The notes: a model not told the origin generated them from the sequence alone. Shown: positions 15,054-31,650, numbered from the stretch's first letter. The stretch is 64,000 nt of DNA from Bacillus sp. OV322 (GCF_900112495.1 NZ_FOMA01000011.1:1-64000); one strand, 5' to 3'. Numbers and translations are program-made.

Positions 15054-15101
15054 GAGAAAAAGGGCAGAAGACAGGGTAATGTTCAACTGTCCCGCCCTTT
15101 T
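15054..15101 (-). terminator. terminator after rplQ
   Basis: On the minus strand AAAAGGGCGGGACAG (15101-15087) pairs with CTGTC..GCCCTTTT (15074-15057) and runs into TTTTTC. It ends the long ribosomal operon 13 nt after the rplQ stop. Confidence 0.87.
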
Positions 15102-15113
15102 ATTCCACCGTTA

Positions 15114-15476
15114 TTAAACTAGTTCGATAACCACGATTGGTGCAGCGTCACCGCGGCGTGGTCCCATTTTCATGATGCGTGTGTAACCGCCTTGACGTTC
15201 TTCGTAACGTGAAGCAATGTCACTGAACAATTTTTGAACGGCATCTTGACCTTTTTCAGCATCAGCCACTTCATTGCGCACGTAAGCAGAAGCTTGACGG
15301 CGTGCATGCAAGTCACCGCGTTTGCCAAGAGTGATCATTTTTTCTACAACAGAACGTAATTCTTTAGCACGTGCTTCTGTAGTTTCAATGCGCTCATGGA
15401 TAATTAGATCAGTAGCTAAATCACGAAGTAATGCTTTACGTTGGGCGCTAGTGCGTCCTAACTTTCTGTAACCCAT
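15114..15476 (-). CDS. rplQ: 50S ribosomal protein L17
   Basis: 120 residues; N-terminus [20 protein letters not shown] is the L17 signature. GGAGGG is well spaced from the ATG. It follows rpoA by 86 nt and is the last gene of the alpha operon, closed by a strong terminator. Confidence 0.98.
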   Translation of the reverse strand: MGYRKLGRTSAQRKALLRDLATDLIIHERIETTEARAKELRSVVEKMITLGKRGDLHARRQASAYVRNEVADAEKGQDAVQKLFSDIASRYEERQGGYTRIMKMGPRRGDAAPIVVIELV

Positions 15477-15562
15477 TGAGGATTCCCTCCTTTGTTGAAG
15501 TGTTATATTCTTTATTTAAGGTTCAGACCAAAACCCTAGCGTAGCTCTGGGCTATCTAGAAG

Positions 15563-16507
15563 TCAGTCATCTTTACGCAGACCAAGGCCTAATTCTTCAA
15601 GTTTCGCTTTCACTTCTTCAAGTGATTTGCGTCCCAAGTTACGCACTTTCATCATATCTTCTTCCGTTTTATGAGCAAGCTCTTGAACGGTGTTGATTCC
15701 GGCACGTTTCAGGCAGTTGTAAGAACGGACTGAAAGATCAAGCTCTTCGATGGTCATCTCCAAGACTTTTTCTTTTTGGTCTTCTTCTTTTTCTACCATG
15801 ATTTCAGCATTTTGTGCTTCATCCGTTAAACCAACAAAGATATTCAAATGCTCTGTTAAAATCTTGGCTCCTAGTGCTACAGCTTCTTGCGGAGCATTGC
15901 TTCCATCTGTCCAAACATCAAGAGTTAACTTGTCGAAATTGGACAACTGGCCTACACGTGTATTTTCTACCTGGTAGGAAACACGAGAGACAGGAGTGTA
16001 GATAGAATCGATCGGAATCACGCCAATTGGCTGATCTTCTCTTTTATTCTGATCTGCAGGAGTATAGCCGCGGCCCCGGCGTGCAGTTAAACGCATGCGC
16101 ATGTGGCCATTTTTGCCGATGGTAGCAATGTACAATTCAGGATTCAGAATTTCAACATCGCTATCATGGGTAATATCGGCTGCTGTAATGACTCCATCTC
16201 CCTGCACATCAATTTCAAGCGTCTTTTCTTCATCGGAATAAATCTTAAGAGCTAGCTTTTTCACATTTAGAATGATAGAAGTTACATCTTCTACGACGCC
16301 TTCAATTGTTGAGAACTCATGCAGCACTCCATCAATTTGTATAGATGTGACAGCAGCACCTGGAAGTGAGGATAAAAGAATACGACGCAGGGAATTACCC
16401 AAGGTAGTACCATACCCACGCTCTAGTGGCTCTACGACGAACTTGCCATACTTGGCGTCATCGTTGATTTCAACCGTTTCGATTTTTGGTTTTTCTATTT
16501 CGATCAT
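15563..16507 (-). CDS. rpoA: RNA polymerase alpha subunit
   Basis: 314 residues: N-terminal assembly domain (about 1-230), a charged linker and a C-terminal UP-element/activator domain (about 250-310, with [11 protein letters not shown] and VRNLGRKS). GGAGGG precedes the ATG. A possible internal promoter lies in the 182-nt gap after rpsK, which may adjust alpha levels separately from the ribosomal proteins. Confidence 0.98.
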   Translation of the reverse strand: MIEIEKPKIETVEINDDAKYGKFVVEPLERGYGTTLGNSLRRILLSSLPGAAVTSIQIDGVLHEFSTIEGVVEDVTSIILNVKKLALKIYSDEEKTLEIDVQGDGVITAADITHDSDVEILNPELYIATIGKNGHMRMRLTARRGRGYTPADQNKREDQPIGVIPIDSIYTPVSRVSYQVENTRVGQLSNFDKLTLDVWTDGSNAPQEAVALGAKILTEHLNIFVGLTDEAQNAEIMVEKEEDQKEKVLEMTIEELDLSVRSYNCLKRAGINTVQELAHKTEEDMMKVRNLGRKSLEEVKAKLEELGLGLRKDD

Positions 16508-16643
16508 TCATTAAACCCTCCTTCAAAACGTCAAAACCCCGGCTAGTGAATAACTATTCACATGTAACCGAAATTCCCCATGTATACGTTCCCGCTTGTG
16601 CGCAACAACTGAAATAATCTTTCTGTAAGAACGCAAACCTAGT

Positions 16644-16672
16644 ATTATATCCCATTATAGACAGGGATACAA
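16644..16672 (-). promoter_or_regulatory. possible internal promoter upstream of rpoA
   Basis: TATAAT (16649-16644) with an exact 17-nt spacer from TTGTAT (16672-16667). The -10 is perfect, the -35 is weak (3 of 6). It lies just after the rpsK stop. Confidence 0.5.
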
Positions 16673-16689
16673 AATTCTATACAGAAAAA

Positions 16690-17094
<405 letters not shown>

Positions 17095-17101
17095 TTACTG
17101 A

Positions 17102-17467
17102 TTATTTTTTCTTGTTAGCTACTGTACGACGAGGTCCTTTACGCGTACGAGCATTGTTTTTAGTATTTTGTCCACGAACAGGTAGTCCACGACGGTGACG
17201 AAGACCGCGGAAGCTGCCGATTTCCATTAGACGTTTGATGTTAAGGGAGATTTCACGGCGAAGGTCGCCTTCTACCTTTAACTTGTCAATGATATCACGG
17301 ATTTTATTTAATTCATCTTCTGTTAAGTCCCGTACACGTGTGTTTTCAGAAACACCAGCTTCAGCAAGAACCTTGATAGCTGTTTGTTTACCAATACCAT
17401 AAATGTATGTTAAAGAAATGACAATACGTTTGTCACGGGGAATATCTACACCAGCAATACGTGCCAT
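17102..17467 (-). CDS. rpsM: 30S ribosomal protein S13
   Basis: 121 residues starting [20 protein letters not shown], with the HhH-like central region and a basic C-terminal tail contacting P-site tRNA. It lies 22 nt after rpmJ. Confidence 0.98.
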   Translation of the reverse strand: MARIAGVDIPRDKRIVISLTYIYGIGKQTAIKVLAEAGVSENTRVRDLTEDELNKIRDIIDKLKVEGDLRREISLNIKRLMEIGSFRGLRHRRGLPVRGQNTKNNARTRKGPRRTVANKKK

Positions 17468-17489
17468 GCTTTAGTGCACCTCCTTCTAA

Positions 17490-17609
<120 letters not shown>

Positions 17610-17643
17610 CTAACCTCCTTATACAGATCGGAGCGTAACCGAT

Positions 17644-17862
17644 TTATTTAAATCGGTATGTGATTCTGCCGCGAGTTAGATCATACGGGGAAAGCTCAAC
17701 TGTTACTTTATCACCAGGCAAAATGCGAATAAAGTGCATACGAATTTTACCGGATACATGAGCTAAAACAGTATGACCATTTTCTAATTCTACCTTAAAC
17801 ATTGCATTTGGCAAAGTTTCTAAGACCTTACCTTCTACTTCAATTACATCATCTTTCGCCAT
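17644..17862 (-). CDS. infA: translation initiation factor IF-1
   Basis: A 72-residue single OB-fold protein ([20 protein letters not shown]). It occupies the A site during initiation. It lies 59 nt after map; the small KOW-domain gene found between map and infA in B. subtilis is missing. Confidence 0.98.
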   Translation of the reverse strand: MAKDDVIEVEGKVLETLPNAMFKVELENGHTVLAHVSGKIRMHFIRILPGDKVTVELSPYDLTRGRITYRFK

Positions 17863-17921
17863 TAAATGATTCTCCCTTCTCTATGCGTGGACTCAAATCA
17901 GCAGCATTCAGTGCAGCCACT

Positions 17922-18667
17922 TCAAAGTATAGTAAGAATATCAAACCCTTTGTCTGTGATTGCAATTGTATGCTCAAAATGAGAACACATCATTCCGTCA
18001 ACCGTTACTACAGTCCAGTTATCCTCTAAGGTCTTCACATATCTGCTACCGGCATTCACCATTGGTTCAACAGCGAGCACCATACCAGGCATTAACCGAG
18101 GACCTTTTTCAGGTGGACCGAAATGAGGAATTGTTGGATCCTCATGTAAGTCTTGACCGATTCCGTGGCCTGCATACTCTCTCACAATTGAGAAGTTATT
18201 AGCCTCGACATAGGTTTGAATAGCATGGGAGATGTTTGAAAGGCGCACACCTGGCTTAGCTTCTTTCAACCCTCTATATAATGACTCTTCGGTAACTTCT
18301 AAGAGTCGCTGCATTTCTACATCAATTTTGCCGACCGGATATGTCCAAGCGGAGTCTCCATGATAGCCATTATATTCAGCACCGATATCGATACTGATCA
18401 AATCGCCTTCATGCAAAACCCGATCCCCTGGAATACCATGGACAAGTTCATTGTTAACAGATGTGCAAATACTGCCGCGAAATCCATTATACCCTTTAAA
18501 TGAAGGGAATGCACCATGTTTATCTATAAAGCTTTCAGCAATTCTATCCAGCTCTTTAGTCGTAATGCCTGGAGCAATATGTTTCTTTAGCTCTTGATGA
18601 GTTAAGGCAACAATTCTTCCGGCTTCACGCATGATGTTTATTTCGCGAGGAGTTTTACAAATGATCA

Positions 18668-18668
<1 letters not shown>
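17922..18668 (-). CDS. map: methionine aminopeptidase
   Basis: 248 residues, type I. The dinuclear metal ligands are visible: Asp in [14 protein letters not shown] (two Asp), His in [10 protein letters not shown], Glu in AVEPMV and the terminal Glu in SHFEHT. It removes initiator Met. The start overlaps the adk stop by one base (TAATG). Confidence 0.97.
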
Positions 18669-19378
<710 letters not shown>

Positions 19379-19381
19379 TCA

Positions 19382-20677
19382 TTACTTTATAAAACCTTTA
19401 TAGTGGCGCTTCACTAACTGCGCTTCAAGCTGTTTCATCGTATCAAGGGCAACCCCGACAACGATTAGCAGGCTTGTTCCGCCGATTTGGGCTGATTGCG
19501 GCAAATTAGCAAGCTGGATGAAGATGACCGGCAGTATGGCTACTATCGCTAAGAATATAGAGCCTACAAACGTCAAACGGTATAACACACGAGTCAAATA
19601 GTCTTGAGTGCTTTTACCAGGACGTATTCCCGGGACGTAACCGCCTTGTTTCTTTAAATTGTCCGCCATTTGTTCAGGATTGACCTGAATGAAAGCGTAA
19701 AAATAAGAGAAGGCAATGATCAGGGCAACATAGACAATCATGCCGATTGGCTTGGTATAGTCAAATGTAGCTTCTATCCATTGTGTTACGTTATTAGAAC
19801 CAAAGAACGAGGCAATCGTCCTAGGGGTGATGATAAACGCCATTGAAAAGATGACGGGAATAACTCCCGCAGCATTCACTTTCAAAGGCAAGTGAGTGGA
19901 CTGGCCTCCCACTTGTGTGCGTCCGACTGCAGCACGTTTTGCATATTGGATCGGGATTTTACGCAGTGCCTGCTGAATGAAGATAACAGCAACCACAACG
20001 GCTAATATTGCAATAATGATAAGGGCAACAGTAACGATTTTCAAGAAAAGCTGATCTCCTGCATTTTCAAACTGCTGAGCATAGATCTGGTTAACCGTAG
20101 TGGGTATCCCAGCAACAATCCCAGCAAAGATAATAATGGAGATACCATTGCCAACACCTTTAGCAGTAATAAGCTCACCAAGCCATAATAGAAAAGCTGT
20201 ACCGGCTGTCAGGACAGTTGCAATAAGCAAGTAAGTTCCTACACCAGGATTTTGAATCATTTGACCGCCAGCTAAATTATTAAAGCCATATGACATACCA
20301 AAAGCTTGGATAAATCCAAGTATGATAGTGCCATAACGGGTAAACTGAGCTAACTTGCGGCGCCCTGCTTCTCCTTGCTTAGACCATTCAGTGAACTTAG
20401 GGACAACGTCCATCTGGAGCAGCTGAATGATGATTGAGGCAGTAATGTAAGGCATGATCCCCATAGCTAATATGGAAAAATTCTTAAGAGCACCTCCGCC
20501 GAAGGTATTAAGAATACCAAAGACGCTTAGCTGATCCTGTGAAGCTAATAAGTCGGCATTCACATTCGGTACAGGTATAAATGTACCGATGCGATAGACG
20601 ACTAACATTAACAGGGTAAAAATAATTTTGTTTCTTATTTCACCCACGCGCATAAAATTGGAGATCGTACGAAACAT
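19382..20677 (-). CDS. secY: preprotein translocase subunit SecY
   Basis: A 431-residue integral membrane protein with the ten-helix SecY core, including the plug region near GGGALKNFSILAMGIMPYI. It forms the Sec channel with SecE (47289-47471). One-base overlap with rplO. Confidence 0.98.
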   Translation of the reverse strand: MFRTISNFMRVGEIRNKIIFTLLMLVVYRIGTFIPVPNVNADLLASQDQLSVFGILNTFGGGALKNFSILAMGIMPYITASIIIQLLQMDVVPKFTEWSKQGEAGRRKLAQFTRYGTIILGFIQAFGMSYGFNNLAGGQMIQNPGVGTYLLIATVLTAGTAFLLWLGELITAKGVGNGISIIIFAGIVAGIPTTVNQIYAQQFENAGDQLFLKIVTVALIIIAILAVVVAVIFIQQALRKIPIQYAKRAAVGRTQVGGQSTHLPLKVNAAGVIPVIFSMAFIITPRTIASFFGSNNVTQWIEATFDYTKPIGMIVYVALIIAFSYFYAFIQVNPEQMADNLKKQGGYVPGIRPGKSTQDYLTRVLYRLTFVGSIFLAIVAILPVIFIQLANLPQSAQIGGTSLLIVVGVALDTMKQLEAQLVKRHYKGFIK

Positions 20678-21117
20678 TAGATCACCTCAGTTTGACCGCC
20701 GGCAGCTTCGATAGCTTCTTTAGCGGCAGAGGAGAATTTGTGAGCTTTAACAGTAAGCTTTTTCTCAACGTTTCCTTTTGCAAGAATCTTGATTCCTGCT
20801 TTTTCTTTGCTGACGATACCTGTCTCGATCAATAGAGCAGGTGTTACTTCAGTACCGTCTTCGAAGCGGTTAAGCACATCAAGATTCACAATAGCGTAAT
20901 CTTTACGGTTGATGTTTGTAAAACCGCGTTTCGGTAAACGTCTGAATAATGGAGTTTGACCTCCTTCAAAACCTAGACGGACACCGCCGCCTGAACGAGC
21001 GTTTTGACCTTTATGACCTTTACCTGCTGTTTTACCGTTTCCAGACCCGATACCGCGTCCTTTACGTTTACGTTCTTTACGAGAACCTTCTGCAGCTTTT
21101 AACTCATGAAGTTTCAT
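20677..21117 (-). CDS. rplO: 50S ribosomal protein L15
   Basis: 146 residues: a Gly/Arg/Lys-rich N-terminal extension (about 1-60) and a globular C-terminal domain. It lies between rpmD (32 nt) and secY (overlap). Confidence 0.98.
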   Translation of the reverse strand: MKLHELKAAEGSRKERKRKGRGIGSGNGKTAGKGHKGQNARSGGGVRLGFEGGQTPLFRRLPKRGFTNINRKDYAIVNLDVLNRFEDGTEVTPALLIETGIVSKEKAGIKILAKGNVEKKLTVKAHKFSSAAKEAIEAAGGQTEVI

Positions 21118-21149
21118 GTTGGCACCTCCTTGTTAAGAGAAAATATATT

Positions 21150-21332
21150 TTATTGTTCTTTTACAGTAACAAGATGAGCAACTTTGGTAATCATACCGCG
21201 AATCGCAGGGTTATCATCATGAACAACTGTTTGATGCATTTTGCGTAGACCCAGTGTGTTAACTGTTACGCGTTGGTCTTCAGGACGACCTATTAAGCTG
21301 CGAGTGAGGGTAATTTCTAATTTATTAGCCAT
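21150..21332 (-). CDS. rpmD: 50S ribosomal protein L30
   Basis: 60 residues, [20 protein letters not shown], the short bacterial form. 13 nt after rpsE. Confidence 0.97.
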   Translation of the reverse strand: MANKLEITLTRSLIGRPEDQRVTVNTLGLRKMHQTVVHDDNPAIRGMITKVAHLVTVKEQ

Positions 21333-21345
21333 TTGATTTCCCTCC

Positions 21346-21846
21346 TTATCCTAATAGTTCTTCTACTGATTTACCACGTAATTTTGCTACGTCTTCAGCA
21401 CGTTTTAATTGCTTAATTCCTTCTAATGTTGCACGAACCATGTTAATTGGTGTGTTTGAACCCAAAGATTTAGAAAGGATATCACTGACTCCGCCTAATT
21501 CTAGTACCGCACGAACCGGACCGCCAGCAATAACTCCAGTACCTTCAGAAGCAGGTTTTAATAAGATATGGCCTGCACCAAAACGACCGTTCACAAGATG
21601 TGGAATTGTTGTACCAACCATAGGTACAGTAACAAGGTTTTTCTTAGCATCCTCAATAGCCTTACGGATTGCATCTGGAACCTCTTGAGCTTTTCCAGTA
21701 CCAAATCCAACGTGGCCATTCTTATCGCCTACAACTACAAGTGCAGTGAAACGGAAACGACGTCCGCCTTTTACAACTTTAGCTACGCGATTAATAGTAA
21801 CTACACGTTCTTCAAGCTCTAATTTATTAGGATCAATACGAAGCAT
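21346..21846 (-). CDS. rpsE: 30S ribosomal protein S5
   Basis: 166 residues with the N-terminal dsRNA-binding-like domain and the C-terminal S5 domain. The loop [10 protein letters not shown], where spectinomycin resistance changes map in other species, looks wild type. 23 nt after rplR. Confidence 0.98.
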   Translation of the reverse strand: MLRIDPNKLELEERVVTINRVAKVVKGGRRFRFTALVVVGDKNGHVGFGTGKAQEVPDAIRKAIEDAKKNLVTVPMVGTTIPHLVNGRFGAGHILLKPASEGTGVIAGGPVRAVLELGGVSDILSKSLGSNTPINMVRATLEGIKQLKRAEDVAKLRGKSVEELLG

Positions 21847-21869
21847 CTGCTTTGTCCCTCCTTTGACTA

Positions 21870-22232
21870 TTAAAATTGTAATCCATTTTCACGAGCAGCG
21901 TCAGCTAGTGCTTTTACACGTCCGTGGAAAAGGTATCCTCCGCGGTCAAATACCACAGCAGAAACTCCTTTTTCTACAGCGCGTTTCGCAATAAGTTCGC
22001 CAACTTTTTGAGCTGCTTCAGCATTTCCAGTTGCTTCGATGCCGATCTCTTTATCAAGAGTAGAAGCACTTGCAAGAGTTATGCCTTTTGCATCGTCAAT
22101 TAATTGTGCGTAAATGTGTTTGTTAGAACGGTACACATTTAAACGAGGACGAGCTTCAGTTCCAGAAATCTTAGCACGGACACGTGCGTGTCTTTTCTGA
22201 CGAACAGAATTTTTATCAAGCTTCGTAATCAT
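21870..22232 (-). CDS. rplR: 50S ribosomal protein L18
   Basis: 120 residues starting [20 protein letters not shown]; a 5S rRNA-binding protein. 32 nt after rplF. Confidence 0.98.
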   Translation of the reverse strand: MITKLDKNSVRQKRHARVRAKISGTEARPRLNVYRSNKHIYAQLIDDAKGITLASASTLDKEIGIEATGNAEAAQKVGELIAKRAVEKGVSAVVFDRGGYLFHGRVKALADAARENGLQF

Positions 22233-22264
22233 TTACGTCACTCCTTTCGTTTACCTATGCGGCA

Positions 22265-22801
22265 TTACTTACCAGTTTTTCCTTCTTTGCGGCGAACGAA
22301 TTCACCTTCGTAACGGATACCTTTGCCTTTATAAGGCTCAGGAGGGCGTACATCGCGAATGTTAGCAGCAAGTGCTCCTACACGTTCTTTGTTAGCGCCT
22401 CTTACGATGATTTTTGTATTGGAAGGAACTTCAACTTCAAGTCCTGTTTCAGGTTCGATTTCTACCGGGTGAGAGTATCCTACGTTAAGGATAAGCTTAG
22501 TACCTTGCTTTTGTGCACGGTAACCAACACCGATAAGTTCAAGTGATTTTTCAAATCCCTTAGAAACACCCTCAACCATGTTTGAGATAACTGCGCGAGT
22601 GGTACCGTGTAAAGCACGGTGTTCCTTCGCGTCAGAAGGACGAGCTACAGTTAGAACGTTCTCCTCAACAGTGATTGAAAGATCAGGATTAAAAGATCTT
22701 GTTAATTCACCTTTAGGGCCTTTAACAGTTACAGCATTTTCGTTAAGTGTAACTGTTACGCCGTTAGGGATTTCAACAGGTTTTTTACCTATACGTGACA
22801 T
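22265..22801 (-). CDS. rplF: 50S ribosomal protein L6
   Basis: 178 residues with two tandem L6 domains and the C-terminal signature [13 protein letters not shown]. Near the GTPase centre. 30 nt after rpsH. Confidence 0.98.
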   Translation of the reverse strand: MSRIGKKPVEIPNGVTVTLNENAVTVKGPKGELTRSFNPDLSITVEENVLTVARPSDAKEHRALHGTTRAVISNMVEGVSKGFEKSLELIGVGYRAQKQGTKLILNVGYSHPVEIEPETGLEVEVPSNTKIIVRGANKERVGALAANIRDVRPPEPYKGKGIRYEGEFVRRKEGKTGK

Positions 22802-22831
22802 CTAGTGCACCTCCATTCTTGTGAAAATGTA

Positions 22832-23236
<405 letters not shown>

Positions 23237-23260
23237 TTACCTCCTTCCCAAACTCGGGTT

Positions 23261-23464
<204 letters not shown>

Positions 23465-23471
23465 TTAGAGA

Positions 23472-24011
23472 TTACTTTTGGAACGGCATTCCGAATTGAG
23501 TAAGTAATTCGCGAGCTTCTTCGTCTGTGTTAGCAGTCGTTACGATAACGATATCCATACCACGGACTTTGCTCACTTTATCATAGTCAATTTCAGGGAA
23601 AATAAGTTGTTCTTTAATACCTAATGTGTAGTTACCGCGACCATCAAATGACTTCTTGGAAACACCGCGGAAGTCACGTACACGTGGTAAAGAAACAGAC
23701 ACTAGTTTATCAAAGAATTCATACATACGCTCGCCGCGCAATGTGATTTTCGCTCCGATAGGCATACCTTCACGTAAACGGAAACCAGCGATTGATTTCT
23801 TTGCTTTTGTTACTACAGGTTTTTGACCAGTGATCAATGTTAATTCTTCAACAGCGTTATCTAAAGCTTTTGAATTAGAAACAGCATCACCGACACCCAT
23901 GTTTACCACAATTTTATCAAGCTGTGGCACTTGCATTACTGACTTATAGTTAAACTTGCTCATAAGAGCTGGAGAAACTTCTTTTTGGAATTTTTCCTTT
24001 AGGCGGTTCAT
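23472..24011 (-). CDS. rplE: 50S ribosomal protein L5
   Basis: 179 residues; 5S rRNA-binding protein of the central protuberance. It ends [18 protein letters not shown], typical of Bacillus L5. 29 nt after rplX. Confidence 0.98.
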   Translation of the reverse strand: MNRLKEKFQKEVSPALMSKFNYKSVMQVPQLDKIVVNMGVGDAVSNSKALDNAVEELTLITGQKPVVTKAKKSIAGFRLREGMPIGAKITLRGERMYEFFDKLVSVSLPRVRDFRGVSKKSFDGRGNYTLGIKEQLIFPEIDYDKVSKVRGMDIVIVTTANTDEEARELLTQFGMPFQK

Positions 24012-24040
24012 TATTTCGTGTACCTCCCTTCTTTAATGAC

Positions 24041-24352
24041 TTATTTATCTAAAGATTCACCTGATTTTGTAGCTACGCGTACTTTTTTGCCGTCTACCAT
24101 CTTGTAACCAACACGAGTCGGATTACCTGATTTCGGATCAAGCGGCATAACGTTGGATACGTGAATAGCAGCTTCTCTGCTGTTAATTCCGCCTTGCGGA
24201 TTAACTTGAGATGGCTTTGAATGCTTCTTCACGATGTTAACTCCTTCTACAAGCACTCGATTTTTCTTAGGGAATGCTTCAAGGATAACACCTTGTTTGC
24301 CTTTGTCCTTACCAGAGATGACCACGACTTTGTCACCTTTTTTAACATGCAT
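24041..24352 (-). CDS. rplX: 50S ribosomal protein L24
   Basis: 103 residues with an N-terminal KOW motif ([17 protein letters not shown]). An early assembly protein of the large subunit. 43 nt after rplN. Confidence 0.98.
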   Translation of the reverse strand: MHVKKGDKVVVISGKDKGKQGVILEAFPKKNRVLVEGVNIVKKHSKPSQVNPQGGINSREAAIHVSNVMPLDPKSGNPTRVGYKMVDGKKVRVATKSGESLDK

Positions 24353-24395
24353 TAGCTTCGCACCTCCTTGAAAGGCTTTTTACAAATATTTATCA

Positions 24396-24785
<390 letters not shown>

Positions 24786-24803
24786 TTACTTAATCCGAAC
24801 TGA

Positions 24804-25082
<279 letters not shown>

Positions 25083-25085
25083 TCA

Positions 25086-26371
<1,286 letters not shown>

Positions 26372-26374
26372 AGG

Positions 26375-26716
26375 TTATCCCTCCTTCTTTTCTGATACAA
26401 CGATTGTAATATGACTAGTACGTTTGTTGATCGCACTCGCACGTCCCATTGCGCGAGGACGGAAACGTTTTAAAGTTGGTCCTTCGTTAACGTATGCTTC
26501 TGAAACAACCAGGTTATTAATATCCATTTCGTAGTTGTGTTCTGCGTTTGCAACAGCAGACTTAAGAACTTTTTCTACGACTGGAGAAGCGCCTTTTGGA
26601 GTTAAGCGTAAAATCGCTACCGCCTCACCTACTTGTTTTCCTCGTATTAAATCTGCTACTAAACGGACTTTACGAGGAGCAATACGGACTGTTTTTGCAA
26701 CAGCTTTTGCTTCCAT
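26375..26716 (-). CDS. rplV: 50S ribosomal protein L22
   Basis: 113 residues from [20 protein letters not shown], with GAGGAGGG upstream; the in-frame upstream residues belong to the rpsS end and RBS. The tip of the long beta-hairpin lies in the exit tunnel. 3 nt before rpsC. Confidence 0.97.
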   Translation of the reverse strand: MEAKAVAKTVRIAPRKVRLVADLIRGKQVGEAVAILRLTPKGASPVVEKVLKSAVANAEHNYEMDINNLVVSEAYVNEGPTLKRFRPRAMGRASAINKRTSHITIVVSEKKEG

Positions 26717-26733
26717 GAGATGCCCTCCTCTCA

Positions 26734-27012
26734 TTAACGTCTTGTTTTCTTATCGTCACTTGCGTGACCTTTGTAAGTACGTGTAGGCGCGAATTCGCCA
26801 AGCTTGTGGCCTACCATATCTTCAGTTACATATACCGGCACGTGTTTGCGGCCATCATAAACAGCGATTGTGTGGCCGATGAATTGCGGGAAGATTGTTG
26901 AACGACGAGACCAAGTTTTTACTACCTGTTTCTTGTCAGCTTCATTTAACTTTTCAACCTTAACGATTAAATGCTCATCAACAAAAGGCCCTTTTTTAGT
27001 GCTGCGTCCCAT
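26734..27012 (-). CDS. rpsS: 30S ribosomal protein S19
   Basis: 92 residues, [20 protein letters not shown], ending in a basic Lys/Arg tail. Located at the head of the 30S with S13. 60 nt after rplB. Confidence 0.98.
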   Translation of the reverse strand: MGRSTKKGPFVDEHLIVKVEKLNEADKKQVVKTWSRRSTIFPQFIGHTIAVYDGRKHVPVYVTEDMVGHKLGEFAPTRTYKGHASDDKKTRR

Positions 27013-27072
27013 ATGTGTACCTCCCTTCGTGATTGTTCTACGGTTCTATATATGAACCGTAGTGCAACCCCG

Positions 27073-27921
<849 letters not shown>

Positions 27922-27929
27922 CTAATGAA

Positions 27930-28214
27930 TTAAGCTTCAAATAGCTCGATTTCTTTGCTGTCAGCAGTTAATTTAATAATTGCTTTACGGCGCTTGTTTG
28001 TGTAGCCGGCATGTTTACCCATGCGCTTGAATTTACCTTTGTAGTTCATGATGTTAACTTTTTCAACTTCAACGCCGAAGATTTCTTGAACAGCATCTTT
28101 AACTTGAGTTTTATTAGCTCTAACATCGACTTCAAAAGTGTATTTTTTCTCAGCCATTAAGTCTGAAGAACGTTCAGTAATTACGGGGCGCTTAATGATA
28201 TCGCGTGCATCCAT
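27930..28214 (-). CDS. rplW: 50S ribosomal protein L23
   Basis: 94 residues; docking site for trigger factor and SRP at the tunnel exit. Start codon overlaps the rplD stop by one base. Confidence 0.98.
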   Translation of the reverse strand: MDARDIIKRPVITERSSDLMAEKKYTFEVDVRANKTQVKDAVQEIFGVEVEKVNIMNYKGKFKRMGKHAGYTNKRRKAIIKLTADSKEIELFEA

Positions 28215-28837
28215 TATGCAAGCACCTCCTCTACTTTTTCAACAGCTGATTTAGTCAAGATCAGTTTGCTGTGGGACACAACATCAAGAACGTTAAGACC
28301 GTTAGCTTCTACTACTGTAACACCAGGAAGGTTACGTGCAGATAAAGCAACTTTCTCATCTACTCCATCAGTTATAATTAGTGCTTTAGTGTCTACAGAA
28401 AGACCTTTCAGTACAGCTGCAAATTCTTTTGTTTTCGGAGTTTCGAAAGACAAGCTTTCAAGAACTAGTACGTTCTCTTCCAAAACTTTAGCAGATAAAG
28501 CAGATTTAATAGCTAGACGACGTACCTTTTTAGGCAGTTTGTAGCTATAAGTTCTTGGTGTAGGACCGAATACAGTACCGCCTCCACGCCATTGTGGTGA
28601 ACGGATAGATCCTTGACGAGCGCGTCCAGTACCTTTTTGTTTCCAAGGTTTACGTCCGCCGCCTGCCACTTCAGAACGGTTTTTTACTTTATGGTTTCCT
28701 TGTCGCAAGGAAGCCCTTTGCATGATGATTGCTTCAAATAAAACACTATTGTTAGGCTCAATTCCAAAAATAGACTCATTTAGCTCGATATCGCCAACTT
28801 GAGAACCAGCTTGGTTGAACATTGTAACTTTTGGCAT
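28214..28837 (-). CDS. rplD: 50S ribosomal protein L4
   Basis: 207 residues with the tunnel loop [19 protein letters not shown] intact (site of macrolide resistance changes in other bacteria; it looks wild type). 26 nt after rplC. Confidence 0.98.
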   Translation of the reverse strand: MPKVTMFNQAGSQVGDIELNESIFGIEPNNSVLFEAIIMQRASLRQGNHKVKNRSEVAGGGRKPWKQKGTGRARQGSIRSPQWRGGGTVFGPTPRTYSYKLPKKVRRLAIKSALSAKVLEENVLVLESLSFETPKTKEFAAVLKGLSVDTKALIITDGVDEKVALSARNLPGVTVVEANGLNVLDVVSHSKLILTKSAVEKVEEVLA

Positions 28838-28863
28838 TCTAATGCTCCTCCTTTCTCGGAAAA

Positions 28864-29493
28864 TTACTTAGCTTTAACTGCAGTTTTAACTTTAATTAAA
28901 GCTTTTCTAGGTCCAGGCACATTACCTTTGATTAAAAGAAGGTTGCGCTCAAGATCAACTTTAACGATAGTTAGGTTTTGTACAGTGATTTGTTCTCCAC
29001 CCATACGTCCAGGCAATAATTTACCTTTGAATACACGGTTTGGAGCAACAGGACCCATTGAACCTGGGCGGCGGTGGTAACGAGATCCGTGAGCCATTGG
29101 TCCGCGTGATTGTCCGTGGCGTTTAATAGCACCCTGGAAACCTTTACCCTTTGAGATTCCTGTAACATCAACTACATCGCCTTCGGCGAAAATATCAACT
29201 TTGACTTCTTGACCCATCTCATAATCAGTGAGATTTGTATCGCGGAATTCGCGAATGAAGCGCTTAGGTGCCGTGTTTGCCTTCGCAACGTGTCCTTGTT
29301 CAGGTTTGTTGGAAAGTTTTTCACGTTTATTTTCGTAACCGATCTGAACAGCTTCATAGCCATCAACTTCAACTGTTTTCTTTTGAAGTACAACGTTATT
29401 AGCTGCTTCAATAACAGTTACCGGAATAAGCTCGCCGTTTTCAGCAAATACTTGCGTCATACCGATTTTTCTTCCTAAGATTCCTTTGGTCAT
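28864..29493 (-). CDS. rplC: 50S ribosomal protein L3
   Basis: 209 residues, [20 protein letters not shown], with the basic loop near [17 protein letters not shown] that reaches the peptidyl-transferase centre. 36 nt after rpsJ. Confidence 0.98.
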   Translation of the reverse strand: MTKGILGRKIGMTQVFAENGELIPVTVIEAANNVVLQKKTVEVDGYEAVQIGYENKREKLSNKPEQGHVAKANTAPKRFIREFRDTNLTDYEMGQEVKVDIFAEGDVVDVTGISKGKGFQGAIKRHGQSRGPMAHGSRYHRRPGSMGPVAPNRVFKGKLLPGRMGGEQITVQNLTIVKVDLERNLLLIKGNVPGPRKALIKVKTAVKAK

Positions 29494-29529
29494 TAGTCAC
29501 ACCTCCTGAATAATAATTGTTTTTATATA

Positions 29530-29965
<436 letters not shown>

Positions 29966-29970
29966 TGTCT

Positions 29971-29999
29971 ATTATACATAAAACACTATGAATTAGCAA
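29971..29999 (-). promoter_or_regulatory. S10 operon promoter, proximal (sigma-A)
   Basis: TTGCTA (29999-29994), 17 nt, perfect TATAAT (29976-29971). Confidence 0.8.
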
Positions 30000-30040
30000 G
30001 TAAAAACTTTAACTGATTCAATGTGCAACACACTTCTACT

Positions 30041-30069
30041 ATTATACATACGCTAATACATTTTATCAA
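30041..30069 (-). promoter_or_regulatory. S10 operon promoter, distal (sigma-A)
   Basis: TTGATA (30069-30064), 17 nt, perfect TATAAT (30046-30041), 70 bp upstream of the proximal promoter. The two promoters share the sequence TATGTATAATAG. Confidence 0.8.
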
Positions 30070-30390
30070 GTAAATCTTTATGTTTAATTTGATTTGTCCA
30101 TTAGCTTCTATTATATAGAAAATATTAAGGCTGCATCTAAAAGAAATATGTATGCTAGTGTTTACAGACAAGATCAATTAACTCTGCATGAAGTGAATAT
30201 AATTAGTGTTTTTATTTATATTCCACGAAGATTCCTTTAAATAGGATAAACTTCGAGGAGTTTCGAATTACGCCTTTCACCGGGATCAACGCACCTTATA
30301 AACACATATCTCTGAAAGGAACATACTGGCACATTAGCTCCAGACAATGTTTCCTCTTTAGCCGGGCCCATTTAATATAATTGAACAAAA
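30070..30390. other. non-coding spacer between tuf and the S10 promoters
   Basis: AT-rich; one more TATAAT-like box near 30109-30114 lacks a good -35. No gene, RNA or repeat was recognised. Confidence 0.4.
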
Positions 30391-30428
30391 CAAAAAGAGC
30401 AGATGGCGTCCCATCTGCTCTTTTTGTG
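30391..30428 (-). terminator. tuf terminator
   Basis: A 17-bp stem (30428-30412 with 30407-30391, core GAGCAGATGG) and 4-nt loop with a T-run on the minus strand, 35 nt after the tuf stop. It separates the str operon from the S10 operon and is nearly symmetrical. Confidence 0.92.
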
Positions 30429-30462
30429 AAAGGCGTCCCCTTCGATATAGGAATGTTTAAAA

Positions 30463-31650
30463 TTACTCTTGGATTGTAGCTACTACTCCAGCACCTACAG
30501 TACGTCCACCCTCACGGATAGAGAACTTTGTACCTTCTTCGATAGCAACAGAAGCAATAAGTTCAACAGTCATTTCAATGTTATCGCCAGGCATAACCAT
30601 TTCTACGCCTTCAGGAAGGTTGCAGATACCAGTTACATCAGTTGTACGGAAGTAGAACTGTGGGCGGTAGTTTGTGAAGAAAGGAGTATGACGTCCGCCT
30701 TCTTCTTTTGAAAGAACATAAACTTCAGCTTTGAACTTTGTGTGTGGATTGATTGTACCCGGCTTAGCAAGTACTTGTCCACGTTGGATGTCTTCACGTG
30801 CAACACCACGAAGAAGAGCACCAATGTTATCGCCAGCTTCTGCATAATCAAGAAGCTTACGGAACATTTCAACACCAGTTACAGTTGTAGATTTTGCTTC
30901 TTCAGCTAAACCAACGATTTCAATTACATCGCCGACTTTAACTTGTCCACGCTCAACACGGCCAGTAGCAACTGTTCCGCGTCCAGTGATTGAGAAAACA
31001 TCCTCAACAGGCATCATGAATGGCTTTTCAGTATCACGAGTTGGAGTTGGGATATACTCATCAACAGCTGACATTAATTCAACGATTTTTTCTTCCCATG
31101 CTGCATCGCCTTCAAGAGCTCTAAGAGCAGAACCTTTGATTACTGGGATATCATCGCCAGGGAATTCATATTCAGAAAGAAGATCACGAATTTCCATTTC
31201 AACTAGTTCAAGTAGTTCTTCGTCATCAACCATGTCGCATTTGTTCATGAATACTACTAGGTAAGGAACACCAACTTGACGAGAAAGAAGGATGTGCTCA
31301 CGAGTTTGTGGCATTGGGCCATCAGCTGCAGAAACAACTAGGATACCGCCGTCCATTTGAGCAGCACCAGTGATCATGTTCTTAACATAGTCAGCATGTC
31401 CAGGGCAGTCAACGTGTGCATAGTGACGAGTTTCAGTTTCGTACTCAACGTGTGCAGTAGAGATTGTGATTCCACGCTCTCTTTCTTCTGGAGCTGCGTC
31501 GATTTGATCGTATCCACGTGCTTCAGCTCCACCAGCTTTAGCAAGAACAGTAGTGATAGCTGCTGTTAAAGTTGTTTTACCATGGTCAACGTGACCAATT
31601 GTACCGATATTAACGTGCGGTTTTGAGCGATCGTATTTAGCTTTTCCCAT
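30463..31650 (-). CDS. tuf: translation elongation factor Tu
   Basis: 395 residues: G domain with GHVDHGKT (19-26), DCPGH and NKCD, then domains 2 and 3. It delivers aminoacyl-tRNA. GGAGG precedes the ATG. It has its own promoter and hairpin leader between fusA and tuf. Confidence 0.99.
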   Translation of the reverse strand: MGKAKYDRSKPHVNIGTIGHVDHGKTTLTAAITTVLAKAGGAEARGYDQIDAAPEERERGITISTAHVEYETETRHYAHVDCPGHADYVKNMITGAAQMDGGILVVSAADGPMPQTREHILLSRQVGVPYLVVFMNKCDMVDDEELLELVEMEIRDLLSEYEFPGDDIPVIKGSALRALEGDAAWEEKIVELMSAVDEYIPTPTRDTEKPFMMPVEDVFSITGRGTVATGRVERGQVKVGDVIEIVGLAEEAKSTTVTGVEMFRKLLDYAEAGDNIGALLRGVAREDIQRGQVLAKPGTINPHTKFKAEVYVLSKEEGGRHTPFFTNYRPQFYFRTTDVTGICNLPEGVEMVMPGDNIEMTVELIASVAIEEGTKFSIREGGRTVGAGVVATIQE

